Below are positions 17,319-27,173 of a stretch of 64,000 nucleotides of DNA, one piece after another (positions within the stretch are counted from its first letter, which is position 1; each line of letters starts with the position of its first letter). Position numbers and translations under genes: made by a program. The notes under the pieces were generated by a model that worked only from the letters and a program-made list of their open reading frames with translations, was not told the DNA's origin and did no database searches. The DNA is from Anaerosalibacter sp. Marseille-P3206 (lineage in GTDB: Bacteria > Bacillota > Clostridia > Tissierellales > Sporanaerobacteraceae): contig NZ_FUHM01000001.1 in assembly GCF_900155565.1 (NCBI RefSeq), positions 124,001 through 188,000 on the forward strand, read 5' to 3'.

Positions 17319-17852
17319 ATGAACAAAGATTGTAATCCATATTTATACCCTTATAATAACTCAAATGATATGTACAATTATCAAAACCCTTGTTGGTATA
17401 ATAACCCTGATAACTATTTAGGTTACTGTAGGGATTGTATTGATTTAAGAGATTATGGACCAGAGCCATATGTAGTCAATATTGAAGAAGCCACTAATCA
17501 AAATTATAATTATAGATTAGCTTTATGGACAGGAACACACTTACAACTTACTTTAATGAGTATAAACGCTAGGGAAGATATAGGTTTAGAAATGCATCCA
17601 AATGTAGATCAATTTATACGCATTGAAGAAGGCGAAGGTCTCGTTATGATGGGAGACAGTAAAGATAGATTATATTTTCAACAAAGAGTTTCTGCCAATT
17701 ATGTAATATTAGTACCTGCAGGTAAGTGGCATAATTTAATTAATATAGGTTGTACTCCACTAAAATTGTACTCTATTTATGCACCGCCAGAACATCCACA
17801 TGGCACAATTCATAAAACTAAAGAAGATGATAAAATGCATCATAAAATTTAA
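17319..17852 (+). CDS. cupin domain protein, probable spore coat component
   Basis: Protein of 177 residues. The first 60 residues are rich in Tyr, Asn, Pro and Cys (YNNSNDMYNYQNP, CWYNNPDNYLGYCRDC), a composition common in spore coat proteins. A cupin-2 barrel follows with metal-type residues in MHPNVDQFIRIEEGEG and LVPAGKWHNLINIG, so His, Gln, Glu and His positions of the fold are largely kept. It starts at ATG 17319 after GAAGGAAGG and has a SigK-like promoter. Similar small cupins are annotated widely in Clostridia with unknown enzymatic role. Coat function is inferred from composition and promoter. Confidence 0.8.
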   Translation: MNKDCNPYLYPYNNSNDMYNYQNPCWYNNPDNYLGYCRDCIDLRDYGPEPYVVNIEEATNQNYNYRLALWTGTHLQLTLMSINAREDIGLEMHPNVDQFIRIEEGEGLVMMGDSKDRLYFQQRVSANYVILVPAGKWHNLINIGCTPLKLYSIYAPPEHPHGTIHKTKEDDKMHHKI

Positions 17853-17875
17853 TATAAGTTGAATTGACAATGATA

Positions 17876-17912
17876 AAAAAGCTACCTGTCACTAAAACCG
17901 GTAGCTTTTTTA
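17876..17912. terminator. bidirectional intrinsic terminator
   Basis: AAAAAAGCTACC pairs with GGTAGCTTTTTT around TGTCACTAAAACC. It serves the convergent cupin and trpP genes. Confidence 0.9.
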
Positions 17913-17915
17913 CAT

Positions 17916-18431
17916 CTAACTTATAGTAACTCCTGATATTTTCAATGCTCTTTTTATTATTTCATAAAGAAAGGCAGTACCTAATCCATTTATAAAAATA
18001 GTAGGTAAAACTACAGTTAACATTAAAGTTGCAAAAGGTATAGGTAATCCTGTGATTAAAAGAGCAGATAACAAAAATGTTGTTCCGCTTATAAAAGTTC
18101 CCAATCCACTAAGTATAGATACTACAATACTATTAAGCTTAAGATTTTTAATGCTATTAATAATAACAAACAAAATCAAACATGTTACTAATTTGTCAAT
18201 TATATTAGGCAATTGTCCCCCTGGAAAAGTAGTAGTCATAGCAGAAAGTATCCCCCCTAATAATGCTGTTAATATAGCATTATTAAATGTTCTATTTATA
18301 AGTAGAGATATAAAGATAAATGACAATAAAAAGTCAAACTTCATTCCCCCTAATATACCTGGTGTAATTTGATGCAAAATAAAACCTATGGTTAATAATA
18401 ATGCTGTGATAATATTGTTTTTAAATTTCAT
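17916..18431 (-). CDS. trpP: tryptophan transporter TrpP
   Basis: Small integral membrane protein of 171 residues with about five or six hydrophobic segments, in the TrpP (YhaG) family of tryptophan uptake proteins, which resembles ECF substrate-binding components. Recognizable blocks are ILHQITPGILGGMKFDFLL near the N-terminus and GGQLPNIIDK in the middle. It starts at ATG 18431 after AGGAGG. A T-box leader with a UGG specifier lies upstream on the same strand, so uptake rises when tRNA-Trp is uncharged. That independent signal strongly supports the substrate. Confidence 0.9.
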   Translation of the reverse strand: MKFKNNIITALLLTIGFILHQITPGILGGMKFDFLLSFIFISLLINRTFNNAILTALLGGILSAMTTTFPGGQLPNIIDKLVTCLILFVIINSIKNLKLNSIVVSILSGLGTFISGTTFLLSALLITGLPIPFATLMLTVVLPTIFINGLGTAFLYEIIKRALKISGVTIS

Positions 18432-18540
18432 AATAATATCCTCCTTATTTTCGACTAATATTAATTTTGAATTTTTGTATTTCCAGTCACTTTCTTCAGT
18501 TCACAACATATTACTCACCACCTTTGCTTAAATTTTATTA

Positions 18541-18822
18541 ATAAAAAAAGTCTTTCATCCTTACAAAAAGGACGAAAGACCTATATTCGTGGTACCACCT
18601 TTAGGCTATCAATTAGATAACCCTTCTCTACAGATACGAAATCATATGATTTGATATCCTATTTCTATAACGGGAAATCCCCGACATTGACTACTTTGAA
18701 CAGTTCATTTCATCAAGTATCTTGTAGACCCATTCATAAACAAGCTGGTATCGGGCTTCCACTATCTCCGACTCGCTATAACTCTACTTTGTAAACTACT
18801 ATTTCTACTCATCGAATTTATC
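18541..18822 (-). promoter_or_regulatory. T-box leader (Trp, UGG) of trpP
   Basis: Read on the minus strand it has the T-box AGGTGGTACCACGAA (about 18600-18586), the terminator stem GTCTTTCGTCCTT with AAGGATGAAAGAC and a T tract (18580-18541), and a Stem I region whose specifier loop reads GAATGGGTC, giving codon UGG at 18732-18730. The alternative antiterminator forms when uncharged tRNA-Trp binds. Confidence 0.93.
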
Positions 18823-18979
18823 ACTATTTTCTATTAGTTTAATACAATGGAGTGAAAAAGTCAATAACAAAATTAAAATGGCTAACAACAATAAAAAATA
18901 GATGATATAATAGTAATAGAACGGTAACAAAATATGGATAGGGTAATTTTCTTAAATTGAGTATAAGGAGTATTTAATA

Positions 18980-19462
18980 ATGAGAAATAACTTAAAAGCT
19001 TTAGTATTACATTCAATTATTGTAGTGGTGTCTTTTATTTTATTGATAATCTTTGTTGCAACTGGTCCTACACTTGGCAAGTATACAACCAATATAATAA
19101 GTAGATTGGTTTTGGTGATATTATTAATAATTTCTTATGTTTATATGGGTACTTTTTTAGATATTAATAAAGATAAAAGATATGATTTTTTTGTAGGAAG
19201 TATTATTGCTATTATTGGTATTGGATTATGGATATATACATTTTTCATATCTGGTAAAAATTTATTAGAAGTACCAATTGAACTAAGTGAATATTGGATA
19301 TTATTCAATGTTTATTATACTCCTTTTACGATGATTTACTTTCTTTTAAGTATACCTGTAACACCATTATTATCTTTGTGTACAAATTTGTTCCCATCTT
19401 TACTTATGGGATTGGGTCTAATGTTCAAAAGATTAAGAATAAGATTAAGGGAGAAGATATAA
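18980..19462 (+). CDS. unknown integral membrane protein
   Basis: Protein of 160 residues with about four membrane segments (roughly 10-30, 40-58, 70-90, 115-150) and a basic C-terminus (KRLRIRLREKI). I do not recognise the family. It starts at ATG 18980 after TAAGGAG and stands alone between the divergent trpP leader and the trpS leader. Its promoter is probably in the region shared with the trpP T-box. Confidence 0.7.
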   Translation: MRNNLKALVLHSIIVVVSFILLIIFVATGPTLGKYTTNIISRLVLVILLIISYVYMGTFLDINKDKRYDFFVGSIIAIIGIGLWIYTFFISGKNLLEVPIELSEYWILFNVYYTPFTMIYFLLSIPVTPLLSLCTNLFPSLLMGLGLMFKRLRIRLREKI

Positions 19463-19520
19463 GTAAAAGCCCTTTAAGTCATGGATATACTCTAACATTC
19501 TTAAAAAAATAATTTAGCTG

Positions 19521-19548
19521 TTTACATTTTTAAAATATTGTGTATAAT
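19521..19548 (+). promoter_or_regulatory. promoter of the trpS T-box transcript
   Basis: TTTACA (19521-19526) and TATAAT (19543-19548) are separated by 16 bases, about 20 bases before Stem I of the T-box. Confidence 0.55.
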
Positions 19549-19569
19549 GTATAACAATAGTAATATTAA

Positions 19570-19799
19570 ATCTATGATCAAGAGTAGTAGATATAAGAAA
19601 GATCTATAGGGAGCTAAGGTGAGTGGAAACTTGGCGATACTCTTATATTGAATGGACTTGGGAGAGAAAATCTGAAATATAAGTAGGATTTTACGGCTTA
19701 TCACCGTTAAAGATTTAAGTGGGCTTTTAGCCAACTGGAGTGGTACCACGGAAACTAACCTTTCGTCTCTATTATCGAGATGAAAGGTTTTATTTTTTA
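19570..19799 (+). promoter_or_regulatory. T-box leader (Trp, UGG) of trpS
   Basis: Stem I begins with the AGAGTAGTAG region, and the specifier loop reads TTGAATGGACTT with UGG at 19653-19655. The T-box GAGTGGTACCACGGA lies at 19738-19752. A terminator follows: AACCTTTCGTCTC with GAGATGAAAGGTT and a T tract (19757-19799). Confidence 0.95.
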
Positions 19800-19814
19800 T
19801 AAGGAGGTTTTTTT

Positions 19815-20813
19815 ATGGACGAGAGAAAGATTGTTTTTAGTGGAGTACAACCATCAGGAGCTTTAACAATTGGTAATTATATTGGGGCTATAAAGAATTG
19901 GATAGATCTGCAAGACGAATATAATTGTTTTTATTGTGTAGTGGATCTTCATGCAATCACTGTTCCACAAGAACCAAAAAATTTGAGAAAAAACACATTG
20001 GATTTATTGGCATTATATTTAGCTAGTGGGGTAGATCCAGAAAAGGCAACTGTATTCATACAGTCTCATGTAAGTGCCCATACTGAGCTGACTTGGGTAT
20101 TAAATACCATATCCTATATGGGACAGTTGAATAGAATGACTCAATTTAAAGAAAAGGCACAGAGAAATGAAGCTAATTTAAATGCTGGGTTATTTACTTA
20201 TCCAGTTCTTATGGCTTCTGATATACTTCTATATCAAACAGATTTAGTTCCTGTAGGAGAAGATCAAAAGCAACATCTTGAACTTGCTAGAGATTTAGCA
20301 GAAAGATTTAACAATAAATATAGTGATACATTTAAGGTGCCAGATCCATTAATTAAAACTGTAGGAGCAAAGATCATGAGTCTTCAAAATCCAGAGAGCA
20401 AAATGTCAAAATCAGATGCAGATGATAATGGCTATATATTATTGTTAGATAAACCTGATGCTATTGAAAGAAAGATAAAGAGAGCTGTAACAGATTCAAT
20501 AGGAGAAGTAAGATATAGAGATGAACAACCAGGAATTAAAAATTTGATGAATATATATTCCATATTTTCAGGGGAATCTGTTGAACATTTAGAGAAAAAA
20601 TATGAAGGTGAAGGATATGGAAAGTTTAAAGGAGATTTAGCAGATGTAGTAGTAGAAGGGCTAAGACCTCTTCAAGAAAAATATGACTATTATATGAAAA
20701 ACAAAGATTATCTAGAAACCATATATAAAGAAGGAGCAGAAAACGCAGAAAGAGTAGCGAGAAAGACTTTGAGAAAAGTATATAAAAAGGTTGGTTTTAT
20801 ACCAAGAGGATAG
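19815..20813 (+). CDS. trpS: tryptophanyl-tRNA synthetase
   Basis: Class I aminoacyl-tRNA synthetase of 332 residues that charges tRNA-Trp. The ATP-binding HIGH-like motif is in SGALTIGNYIGA (about residues 13-22) and the KMSKS motif in SKMSKSDADD near residue 200. Length is normal for bacterial TrpS. It starts at ATG 19815 after AAGGAGG and follows a Trp T-box directly. Together with trpP it forms a split Trp-responsive unit. A terminator follows. Confidence 0.97.
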   Translation: MDERKIVFSGVQPSGALTIGNYIGAIKNWIDLQDEYNCFYCVVDLHAITVPQEPKNLRKNTLDLLALYLASGVDPEKATVFIQSHVSAHTELTWVLNTISYMGQLNRMTQFKEKAQRNEANLNAGLFTYPVLMASDILLYQTDLVPVGEDQKQHLELARDLAERFNNKYSDTFKVPDPLIKTVGAKIMSLQNPESKMSKSDADDNGYILLLDKPDAIERKIKRAVTDSIGEVRYRDEQPGIKNLMNIYSIFSGESVEHLEKKYEGEGYGKFKGDLADVVVEGLRPLQEKYDYYMKNKDYLETIYKEGAENAERVARKTLRKVYKKVGFIPRG

Positions 20814-20838
20814 GTGCAGAAAATCACTTATTATATAT

Positions 20839-20866
20839 AAAAAGGAGGATATCCTCCTTTTTATTT
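20839..20866. terminator. bidirectional intrinsic terminator
   Basis: AAAAAGGAGGAT and ATCCTCCTTTTT form a perfect stem with almost no loop, with A and T tracts. It separates convergent trpS and the ABC binding protein gene. Confidence 0.8.
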
Positions 20867-21871
20867 TAGTTTAACTGTTTTCATAGATTTTTCTGCAAAC
20901 TTAGTAGTAACTATTTTATCATAATCTGCTCTTTTGTCTAATTCTCCTGCTAATTCCATTATATCCATCATATGATTAAGTCCTTCTTCAGTAAGGATTA
21001 AATCAGGTTTCCACGTATCTTGATCTTTGTATCTATTTATTAGGGCAATAAGTACTTCATCATCTGTGTCAGGGAATTGAGGTTTAACAGCTTTTGCTAT
21101 TTCTTCAACACTGTGATTTTGAACCCAAAGCATTCCTTTATATATAGCATTTGTAAATTTTTGAACCATGTCAGCATCTTTTTCTATATTACTCTTTGTA
21201 GTACAATAGCATGTATAAGGAATATATCCACCTTCTTTTCCGATAGAGGCAACTACATATCCTTTACCTTCTTTTTCAAGAGAAGCTGCAACCGGTTCAA
21301 ATAGTGCTACATAATCACCTTCTCCACCTATAAATGCTCCTGCCATTACATCAAATTGAATATCTGTTCTAACAGTTACATCTTTTTCTAAGTCCAAACC
21401 GTTTTTTTTGAGTACATATTCTAGAGTCATTTCAGGCATACCGCCTTTTCTTCCACCAATAACAGTTTTTCCTTTTAATTTATCAAATGTGAAATTTGGA
21501 TCTGGTTCTCTTCCAACAAGGAATGAACCATCTTTTTGTGTAAGCTGTGCAAAGTTGATTGCATAATCTTCCTTAGATTTGTTATATACATATACTGAAG
21601 CTTCTGGTCCCATAAATGCAATATCAGCTTCTCCACTAAGTAGCGCAGTCATACATTTGTCTGCACCTTTACCATTGATTAAATCAATTTTTAATCCTTC
21701 TTCTTCAAAAAAACCTTGTGTTATAGCTACATATTGTGGGGTATAAAATAAAGAGTGAGTTACTTCTATTAATTTAACTGTTTTTAATTCATCTTTTTTA
21801 CAACCTGTTAAAGTAAAACTAAATACAATTGTCAATACTAATAGTAATGAAATTAATTTTAATTTTTTCAA
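20861..21871 (-). CDS. ABC transporter substrate-binding lipoprotein, NMT1/SsuA-like
   Basis: Binding lipoprotein of 336 residues. The signal peptide ends in TLTGC (Cys24). The mature part is an NMT1/THI5-like periplasmic-binding fold: THSLFYTPQYVAITQGFFEEEG, LLSGEADIAFMGPEA and KGKTVIGGRKGGMPE are typical of the nitrate/sulfonate/thiamine-precursor group. The start is TTG 21871 after GGGAGG. No permease or ATPase gene is adjacent, so it is an orphan component here, and its ligand cannot be named with confidence. Confidence 0.88.
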   Translation of the reverse strand: MKKLKLISLLLVLTIVFSFTLTGCKKDELKTVKLIEVTHSLFYTPQYVAITQGFFEEEGLKIDLINGKGADKCMTALLSGEADIAFMGPEASVYVYNKSKEDYAINFAQLTQKDGSFLVGREPDPNFTFDKLKGKTVIGGRKGGMPEMTLEYVLKKNGLDLEKDVTVRTDIQFDVMAGAFIGGEGDYVALFEPVAASLEKEGKGYVVASIGKEGGYIPYTCYCTTKSNIEKDADMVQKFTNAIYKGMLWVQNHSVEEIAKAVKPQFPDTDDEVLIALINRYKDQDTWKPDLILTEEGLNHMMDIMELAGELDKRADYDKIVTTKFAEKSMKTVKLK

Positions 21872-21971
21872 AATTAAATCCCTCCCAATAAATATAGATA
21901 GAGACTAGGTTATTTTCATTATATGGTTTAAGTATACAAATAGTTACAAAAAAACAAAAAAGGAGAACAAT

Positions 21972-22505
21972 ATGAATTTAGCGAATATCCTAACAATGAC
22001 AAGAATATTTTTAGTACCTATATATTTGATTATATTTTATTCTTCTTTTGAAAACAGACTTTTATATTCTGGAATGATTTTAATTATCTCAGGTATAACT
22101 GATCTATTAGATGGTTATGTTGCAAGGAAGTATAATATGGTTACAAAGCTAGGTACTATGCTAGATCCAATAGCGGATAAATTGACTACATTTTCAATTT
22201 TAATAAGTTTTACATCTCAAAAGCTTATTCCACTATGGTTATTAATCTTATTGAGTTTAAAAGAATTATCATTGTTAATAGGAGGAGGGATATTATATTA
22301 TTCGGGAAATAAAAAGGTAATTCCAGCAGATAGATTTGGGAAAAATGCTACGTTTTCTTTTTATATTGCAATTATTTCAATAATAATTAATTTACCTCAA
22401 ATATTTATTACAATGCTTTTATATTTAACGGTGGCATTGCATCTAATTGCATTTTTTAACTATTTTCTTATATTCAATAGAATAATGAAGGATAAGGAAA
22501 TATAA
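21972..22505 (+). CDS. pgsA: CDP-diacylglycerol-glycerol-3-phosphate phosphatidyltransferase
   Basis: Membrane enzyme of 177 residues that makes phosphatidylglycerol phosphate. The CDP-alcohol phosphotransferase motif, DG then AR, G and two Asp, is clear in DLLDGYVARKYN and GTMLDPIADKL. About four to five hydrophobic segments are seen. It starts at ATG 21972 after AAGGAG. The promoter of the valS leader overlaps its 3' flank, so the two are separately transcribed. Confidence 0.88.
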   Translation: MNLANILTMTRIFLVPIYLIIFYSSFENRLLYSGMILIISGITDLLDGYVARKYNMVTKLGTMLDPIADKLTTFSILISFTSQKLIPLWLLILLSLKELSLLIGGGILYYSGNKKVIPADRFGKNATFSFYIAIISIIINLPQIFITMLLYLTVALHLIAFFNYFLIFNRIMKDKEI

Positions 22506-22509
22506 GTTG

Positions 22510-22539
22510 TTGACAAAGAATAAGTATATTATATATAAT
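22510..22539 (+). promoter_or_regulatory. promoter of the valS T-box transcript
   Basis: TTGACA (22510-22515) and TATAAT (22534-22539) with an 18-base spacer, 27 bases before the leader's Stem I. Confidence 0.7.
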
Positions 22540-22565
22540 ATCAATAATAAGATAATATAAGTTAT

Positions 22566-22797
22566 AAACTTTGAAGGAGAGGAGTAAGTAAATATCCTAA
22601 GTAGAGAGAAAGGTCCATAGGCTGAAAGACTTTTTTTAGAAATATTTACTGAAGGTAGCTCCAGAGTTTTTAAGCTGAACATACAGTAAGCTTAAACGGT
22701 TTGTACCGTTATATATTTAAGAGCCATAGTATTCTATGGAATTAAGGTGGTACCGCGAATATCCCTTCGTCCTTTTATTGGACGAAGGGTTTTTTGT
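22566..22797 (+). promoter_or_regulatory. T-box leader (Val, GUA) of valS
   Basis: Stem I starts near GAAGGAGAGGAGTAAGTA. The specifier loop reads CTGAAGGTAGCTCC with GUA at 22655-22657. The T-box AAGGTGGTACCGCGAA lies at 22744-22759. The terminator pairs CCCTTCGTCC with GGACGAAGGG and has a T tract. Confidence 0.93.
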
Positions 22798-22821
22798 TTG
22801 AAAAAAAGAGGAGGAATAAAA

Positions 22822-25467
22822 ATGTTTGAAAATTTACCAAAAACGTATGATCCAAAAGATTTTGAAGATAGAATCTATAAATTTTGGAATGAGGGTGGAT
22901 ATTTTAAGGCCAATGTAAATAAGAATAAAAAGCCTTTTACAATAATGATGCCACCACCAAATGTTACAGGAAATCTTCATATGGGGCATGCTGTTAATAA
23001 TACTATTCAAGATATCTTAATAAGATGGAAGAGAATGGAAGGTTATGAAGCACTATGGCTACCTGGAACAGATCATGCTAGCATTTCCACTGAAGCAAAG
23101 GTAGTAGATAAATTAAAAAGTGAAGGAAAAAGCAAAGAAGAACTTGGAAGGGAAAAGTTTTTAGAAGAAGCATGGGCTTGGACTAAAAAGTATGGTGGGA
23201 ATATAAACAATCAACTGAGAAAGTTAGGAGTATCCTGCGATTGGTCAAAGACAAGATTTACCCTTGATGAGGGATTAAGTGATGCTGTAGAAGAAGTATT
23301 TATTAGATTATATGAAAAGGGTCTTATTTATAGAGGAGATAGAATCATTAATTGGTGTCCAAATTGTTGTACAGCTATTTCTGATGCTGAAGTTGAACAT
23401 GAAGATTCTAAAGGTGGATTTTGGCATATTAAATATCCTGTAAAAGATAGTGATGAAACTATAACTATTGCAACTACAAGACCTGAAACAATGTTAGGAG
23501 ACTTAGCTATTGCAGTACATCCAGAGGATGAAAGATATACTCATCTTGTTGGAAAGTATGCAATATTACCATTAGTTAATAGGGAAATACCAATTATAGC
23601 TGATGAATATGTAGATATGGAATTTGGTACAGGTGCTGTAAAGATAACTCCATCTCATGACCCTAATGACTTTGAAGTTGGAGAAAGACATGGTCTTGGT
23701 CAATGTATAATAATGAATGATGACGCTACAATAAATAAAAATGGTGGAGAGTATGAAGGTTTAGATAGATATGAAGCTAGAAAAAGAATAGTTGAAGACC
23801 TAGATAATTCTGGTTATCTAATAAAGGTTGAAGATCGAGAAAACAGTGTTGGACATTGTGAGAGATGTAAAACTGTAGTTGAACCAATAATATCTAAGCA
23901 ATGGTTTGTGAAGATGGAACCTCTTGCAAAACCTGCCCTTGAAGCATATAAAAATGGAGAAGTTAATTTTATTCCTGATAGATTTGGAAAGATTTATACT
24001 CATTGGTTAGAAAATATCAGAGATTGGTGTATATCAAGACAGCTTTGGTGGGGTCATAGACTTCCTGTATATTATTGTGATGATTGTGGTGAAATAATGG
24101 TTACAAGAGAAGCACCAAAGGCTTGCAGCAAATGTAGTAGTACAAATATTAGACAGGACTCAGATACACTTGACACTTGGTTTTCATCAGCATTATGGCC
24201 ATTTTCAACATTAGGTTGGCCAGAGCAAACAGAAGAATTAAAATACTTCTATCCAACAGATGTATTAGTTACAGGATATGATATTATTTTCTTCTGGGTA
24301 GTAAGAATGGTTTTCTCTGCTATTGAACAGACTGATGAAGTTCCATTTAAGGATGTATTTTTAACCGGCCTTGTAAGGGATTCTCAAGGTAGAAAAATGA
24401 GTAAGTCTCTAGGAAATGGTATCGATCCATTAGAGGTAATAGATGAATACGGTGCAGATGCATTAAGATTTACTTTGATAACAGGAAATACGCCTGGAAA
24501 TGACATGAGATTCTATATGGAAAGAGTAGAAGCAAATAGAAATTTTGCTAATAAACTATGGAATGCAACAAGATTTGTACTTATGAACTTAGAAGAAGAG
24601 GTAGTAAAGGAAAAACTAGATATAAATATGCTTGAAGAGGAAGATAAATGGATATTATCAAGGGTTAATAATGTAATTAGTGAAGTTAGTGAAAATTTAA
24701 CAAAATATGAAATAGGAATAGCTGGCCAAAAGATTTATGATTTCATTTGGGACGAATATTGTGATTGGTATATTGAAATGGTTAAACCAAGACTTTATGA
24801 AGAAAGATCAGAAAGTAAAAAGACTGCTGAAATTGTACTATTATCAGTACTAAAAGATATTTTAAAACTATTACATCCATTTATGCCTTATATAACAGAA
24901 GAAATTTGGAGTCACTTACCAGGAAATGATGAAGCTTTGATTATAAGTTCTTGGCCAGTTTATGATGAAAAGTTCAACTTTGGGGAATCAAAAAAGAGAA
25001 TTTCTTATATAATGAAAGCTATAAAGGGAATAAGAAATGCTAGAGCAGAAATGAATGTAGTGCCTTCAAGAAAAGCTAAAATGATATTTGTAACTACAGA
25101 TGAAGGGGTAAAGGAAACATTAACTTATGGTGAAAGATACTTTACTAATCTAGCTTCTGCACAAGATATCGAGATAAGGGCTAACAAAGAAGGCATAGGA
25201 GAAGACAATGTAGCAGTTGTAATAGATAGATGTGAAATATTTATTCCATTAAGTGATCTGATAGATTTTGATAAAGAAATAGAAAGACTAGAAAAAGAAA
25301 AAGAAAAATTAGAAGGAGAGCTAAAGAGAGTTAGAGGAAAACTTTCTAATGAGAATTTCGTAAACAAAGCTCCTAATAATGTTGTAGATGCTGAAAGAGA
25401 AAAACAAAAGAAATATGAGGAAATGATGGAGAAGGTATTAGAAAGACTAGAAAATTTAAAAAAATAA
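22822..25467 (+). CDS. valS: valyl-tRNA synthetase
   Basis: Class I synthetase of 881 residues that charges tRNA-Val. The ATP site HIGH-like motif is in [14 protein letters not shown] (about residues 40-53) and KMSKSLGN lies near residue 525. The editing domain ([10 protein letters not shown]) and the C-terminal coiled coil (from about residue 805, [15 protein letters not shown]) are complete. It starts at ATG 22822 after GAGGAGG, behind a Val T-box. folC follows after 38 bases, a common Firmicutes pair. Confidence 0.98.
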   Translation: MFENLPKTYDPKDFEDRIYKFWNEGGYFKANVNKNKKPFTIMMPPPNVTGNLHMGHAVNNTIQDILIRWKRMEGYEALWLPGTDHASISTEAKVVDKLKSEGKSKEELGREKFLEEAWAWTKKYGGNINNQLRKLGVSCDWSKTRFTLDEGLSDAVEEVFIRLYEKGLIYRGDRIINWCPNCCTAISDAEVEHEDSKGGFWHIKYPVKDSDETITIATTRPETMLGDLAIAVHPEDERYTHLVGKYAILPLVNREIPIIADEYVDMEFGTGAVKITPSHDPNDFEVGERHGLGQCIIMNDDATINKNGGEYEGLDRYEARKRIVEDLDNSGYLIKVEDRENSVGHCERCKTVVEPIISKQWFVKMEPLAKPALEAYKNGEVNFIPDRFGKIYTHWLENIRDWCISRQLWWGHRLPVYYCDDCGEIMVTREAPKACSKCSSTNIRQDSDTLDTWFSSALWPFSTLGWPEQTEELKYFYPTDVLVTGYDIIFFWVVRMVFSAIEQTDEVPFKDVFLTGLVRDSQGRKMSKSLGNGIDPLEVIDEYGADALRFTLITGNTPGNDMRFYMERVEANRNFANKLWNATRFVLMNLEEEVVKEKLDINMLEEEDKWILSRVNNVISEVSENLTKYEIGIAGQKIYDFIWDEYCDWYIEMVKPRLYEERSESKKTAEIVLLSVLKDILKLLHPFMPYITEEIWSHLPGNDEALIISSWPVYDEKFNFGESKKRISYIMKAIKGIRNARAEMNVVPSRKAKMIFVTTDEGVKETLTYGERYFTNLASAQDIEIRANKEGIGEDNVAVVIDRCEIFIPLSDLIDFDKEIERLEKEKEKLEGELKRVRGKLSNENFVNKAPNNVVDAEREKQKKYEEMMEKVLERLENLKK

Positions 25468-25505
25468 TAGAGTAAACAATAAATTTAAAAACATAGGAGG
25501 TAAGT

Positions 25506-26801
25506 ATGAACTATAATGAAGCTTTAGATTTTATTAATAGTGCAGAAGGTCTTGGTTCTAGACTAGGTCTAGTAACGATTGGAGAATTAATGAATAGATT
25601 AGGAAATCCTCAGAAGGATTTAAGATTTATTCATGTTGGAGGTACTAATGGTAAGGGTTCTACTACTTCCTTTATAGTACACATGTTGAGGGAAGCAGGA
25701 TATAGAGTAGGGGTATTTACATCTCCTTATTTAGAAAGATTCAATGAAAGAATTCAAGTCAATGGTGAAGATATTTCAAATGAAGATTTTGCCAAGTTAA
25801 CTGAAAAAGTTAAGATCAAAACTGAAGAAATGGTCAAAGATGGATATCCTCATCCTACAGTATTTGAGCTTATAACTGCTACTATGTTTTTATATTTTAA
25901 GGAAGCAAAAGTTGATATAGCTGTTTTAGAGGTAGGACTTGGAGGAAGAATAGATTCTACAAATATTATAGATGACTCACTTATCTCAGTTATTACTACT
26001 ATCGACTATGATCATATGGAAATATTAGGAGATACCCTATATAAAATTGGCAAAGAAAAAGCTGGAATCATTAAAAAAGATGGTCTGGTAGTTTCTTATC
26101 CTCAACAAAAAGAAGCCCTTATGGCTTTAGAAGAAGAAGCAATAGAAAAGAAAGCAAAATTAATTGTATGTCCTACTCAAAACATTGAAATAAAGGAGTT
26201 AAATGATAGAGGGGCAGTTTATGACTTTAAATACAACAATATGGAATTTACAAATATAAAAATAAATTTATTGGGAGAGCATCAAGTTTACAATTCATCA
26301 TTGGCTTTAGTTACTATTTTAGAATTGAGAAGTAAAGGGATTTTAGATATTTCTGATGAACAAATTATAGAAGGACTTCTAAAGACAGAATGGAGAGGCA
26401 GGCTTGAGATATTAGATAGAGAACCCATTTTTCTAATAGACGGCGCACACAATCTTCAAGGTATAAATGCCTTGGCAAAGTCACTTAAATTATTAAATTA
26501 CAAAAGACTTATACTTGGAATTGGCATATTAAAAGATAAAGATGTAGATTCTATGATAAAAGCTATTTCTAGTTTAGCTGATGTGGTAGTAGTTACTGAA
26601 GTTGATAGTCCTAGAAAAATGGATGCAAATGAACTAGCTGATAAAATTAGGATGTATAATGAAAATATTATAATTAAAAAGAATGTAAATGAAGCAATAG
26701 AAAAAACTTTAGAAATAGCAGATAAAGATGATTTAGTTGTTTTTTCAGGATCAATTTATTTGATTGGTGATGTACGTAAATTATTTTTGTCTAATAAGTA
26801 A
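25506..26801 (+). CDS. folC: folylpolyglutamate synthase / dihydrofolate synthase
   Basis: Mur-ligase-type enzyme of 431 residues that adds glutamate to folates. The ATP site GTNGKGSTT is near residue 49, the omega-loop region TSPYLERFNERI follows, and EVGLGGRIDSTNII and IDGAHNLQGI mark the central and C-terminal domains. It starts at ATG 25506 after AGGAGG. It follows valS directly and may share its T-box-controlled transcript. A strong hairpin starts just after its stop codon. Confidence 0.95.
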   Translation: MNYNEALDFINSAEGLGSRLGLVTIGELMNRLGNPQKDLRFIHVGGTNGKGSTTSFIVHMLREAGYRVGVFTSPYLERFNERIQVNGEDISNEDFAKLTEKVKIKTEEMVKDGYPHPTVFELITATMFLYFKEAKVDIAVLEVGLGGRIDSTNIIDDSLISVITTIDYDHMEILGDTLYKIGKEKAGIIKKDGLVVSYPQQKEALMALEEEAIEKKAKLIVCPTQNIEIKELNDRGAVYDFKYNNMEFTNIKINLLGEHQVYNSSLALVTILELRSKGILDISDEQIIEGLLKTEWRGRLEILDREPIFLIDGAHNLQGINALAKSLKLLNYKRLILGIGILKDKDVDSMIKAISSLADVVVVTEVDSPRKMDANELADKIRMYNENIIIKKNVNEAIEKTLEIADKDDLVVFSGSIYLIGDVRKLFLSNK

Positions 26802-26804
26802 TTT

Positions 26805-26855
26805 ATAAACCTCTTAGAGAATAGTATATTAATATATATTCTTTAGGAGGTTTAT
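26805..26855 (+). promoter_or_regulatory. 19-bp hairpin burying the ribosome binding site of the next gene
   Basis: The arm 26805-26823 (ATAAACCTCTTAGAGAATA) pairs over its full length with 26837-26855 (TATTCTTTAGGAGGTTTAT), including two G-U pairs. The Shine-Dalgarno TAGGAGG is inside the second arm and the start codon follows one base later. There is no T tract outside the stem, so it is better read as a translation switch than a terminator. Confidence 0.6.
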
Positions 26856-26856
26856 T

Positions 26857-27078
26857 ATGAATGTGATTAAACTTTCTTTTTATGAAAGGACGAGTGATGA
26901 AGAGTTAATAGAAATGATATACATGCAAATAGATGTTTTAAAACAATTAATTGACTATGAAGATGGTGAAGAATATTGGAAAGAAGCAATGTTATTAAAC
27001 AATATGATAATTGAAATAAAAAAAAGGAATTTATCTATTAGAAAGGATAGATTAATTAAAAATATATTAAAAGCATAG
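26857..27078 (+). CDS. small acidic helical protein, unknown function
   Basis: Protein of 73 residues, largely helical, with an acidic first half (TSDEELIEMIYMQI, DYEDGEEYWKEA) and a basic tail (RKDRLIKNILKA). No signal peptide or membrane segment. I do not recognise the family. It starts at ATG 26857 after TAGGAGG, which lies inside a 19-bp hairpin, so translation is probably regulated. A terminator follows at once, which supports a real short gene. Confidence 0.65.
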   Translation: MNVIKLSFYERTSDEELIEMIYMQIDVLKQLIDYEDGEEYWKEAMLLNNMIIEIKKRNLSIRKDRLIKNILKA

Positions 27079-27104
27079 ATTGGAATAGTCCAATCTGTTT
27101 TTTT
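27077..27104 (+). terminator. intrinsic terminator
   Basis: AGATTGGA and TCCAATCT form a stem around ATAG, followed by GTTTTTTT. It follows the small helical protein gene. Confidence 0.85.
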
Positions 27105-27173
27105 GAATCACCTTCATATTGAAATATGCATAGATTGTTATATGAACATAATAGTGGAGGTGAGGATTATACC

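Noticed and set aside
17162-17335. A plus-strand frame of about 58 codons before the cupin gene
   Set aside because: It has no start codon or ribosome binding site, and no family likeness; at most an old remnant.
22747-22821. A valS start at 22747 that adds 25 residues
   Set aside because: That stretch is the T-box antiterminator and terminator region; the ribosome binding site and conserved N-terminus point to ATG 22822.
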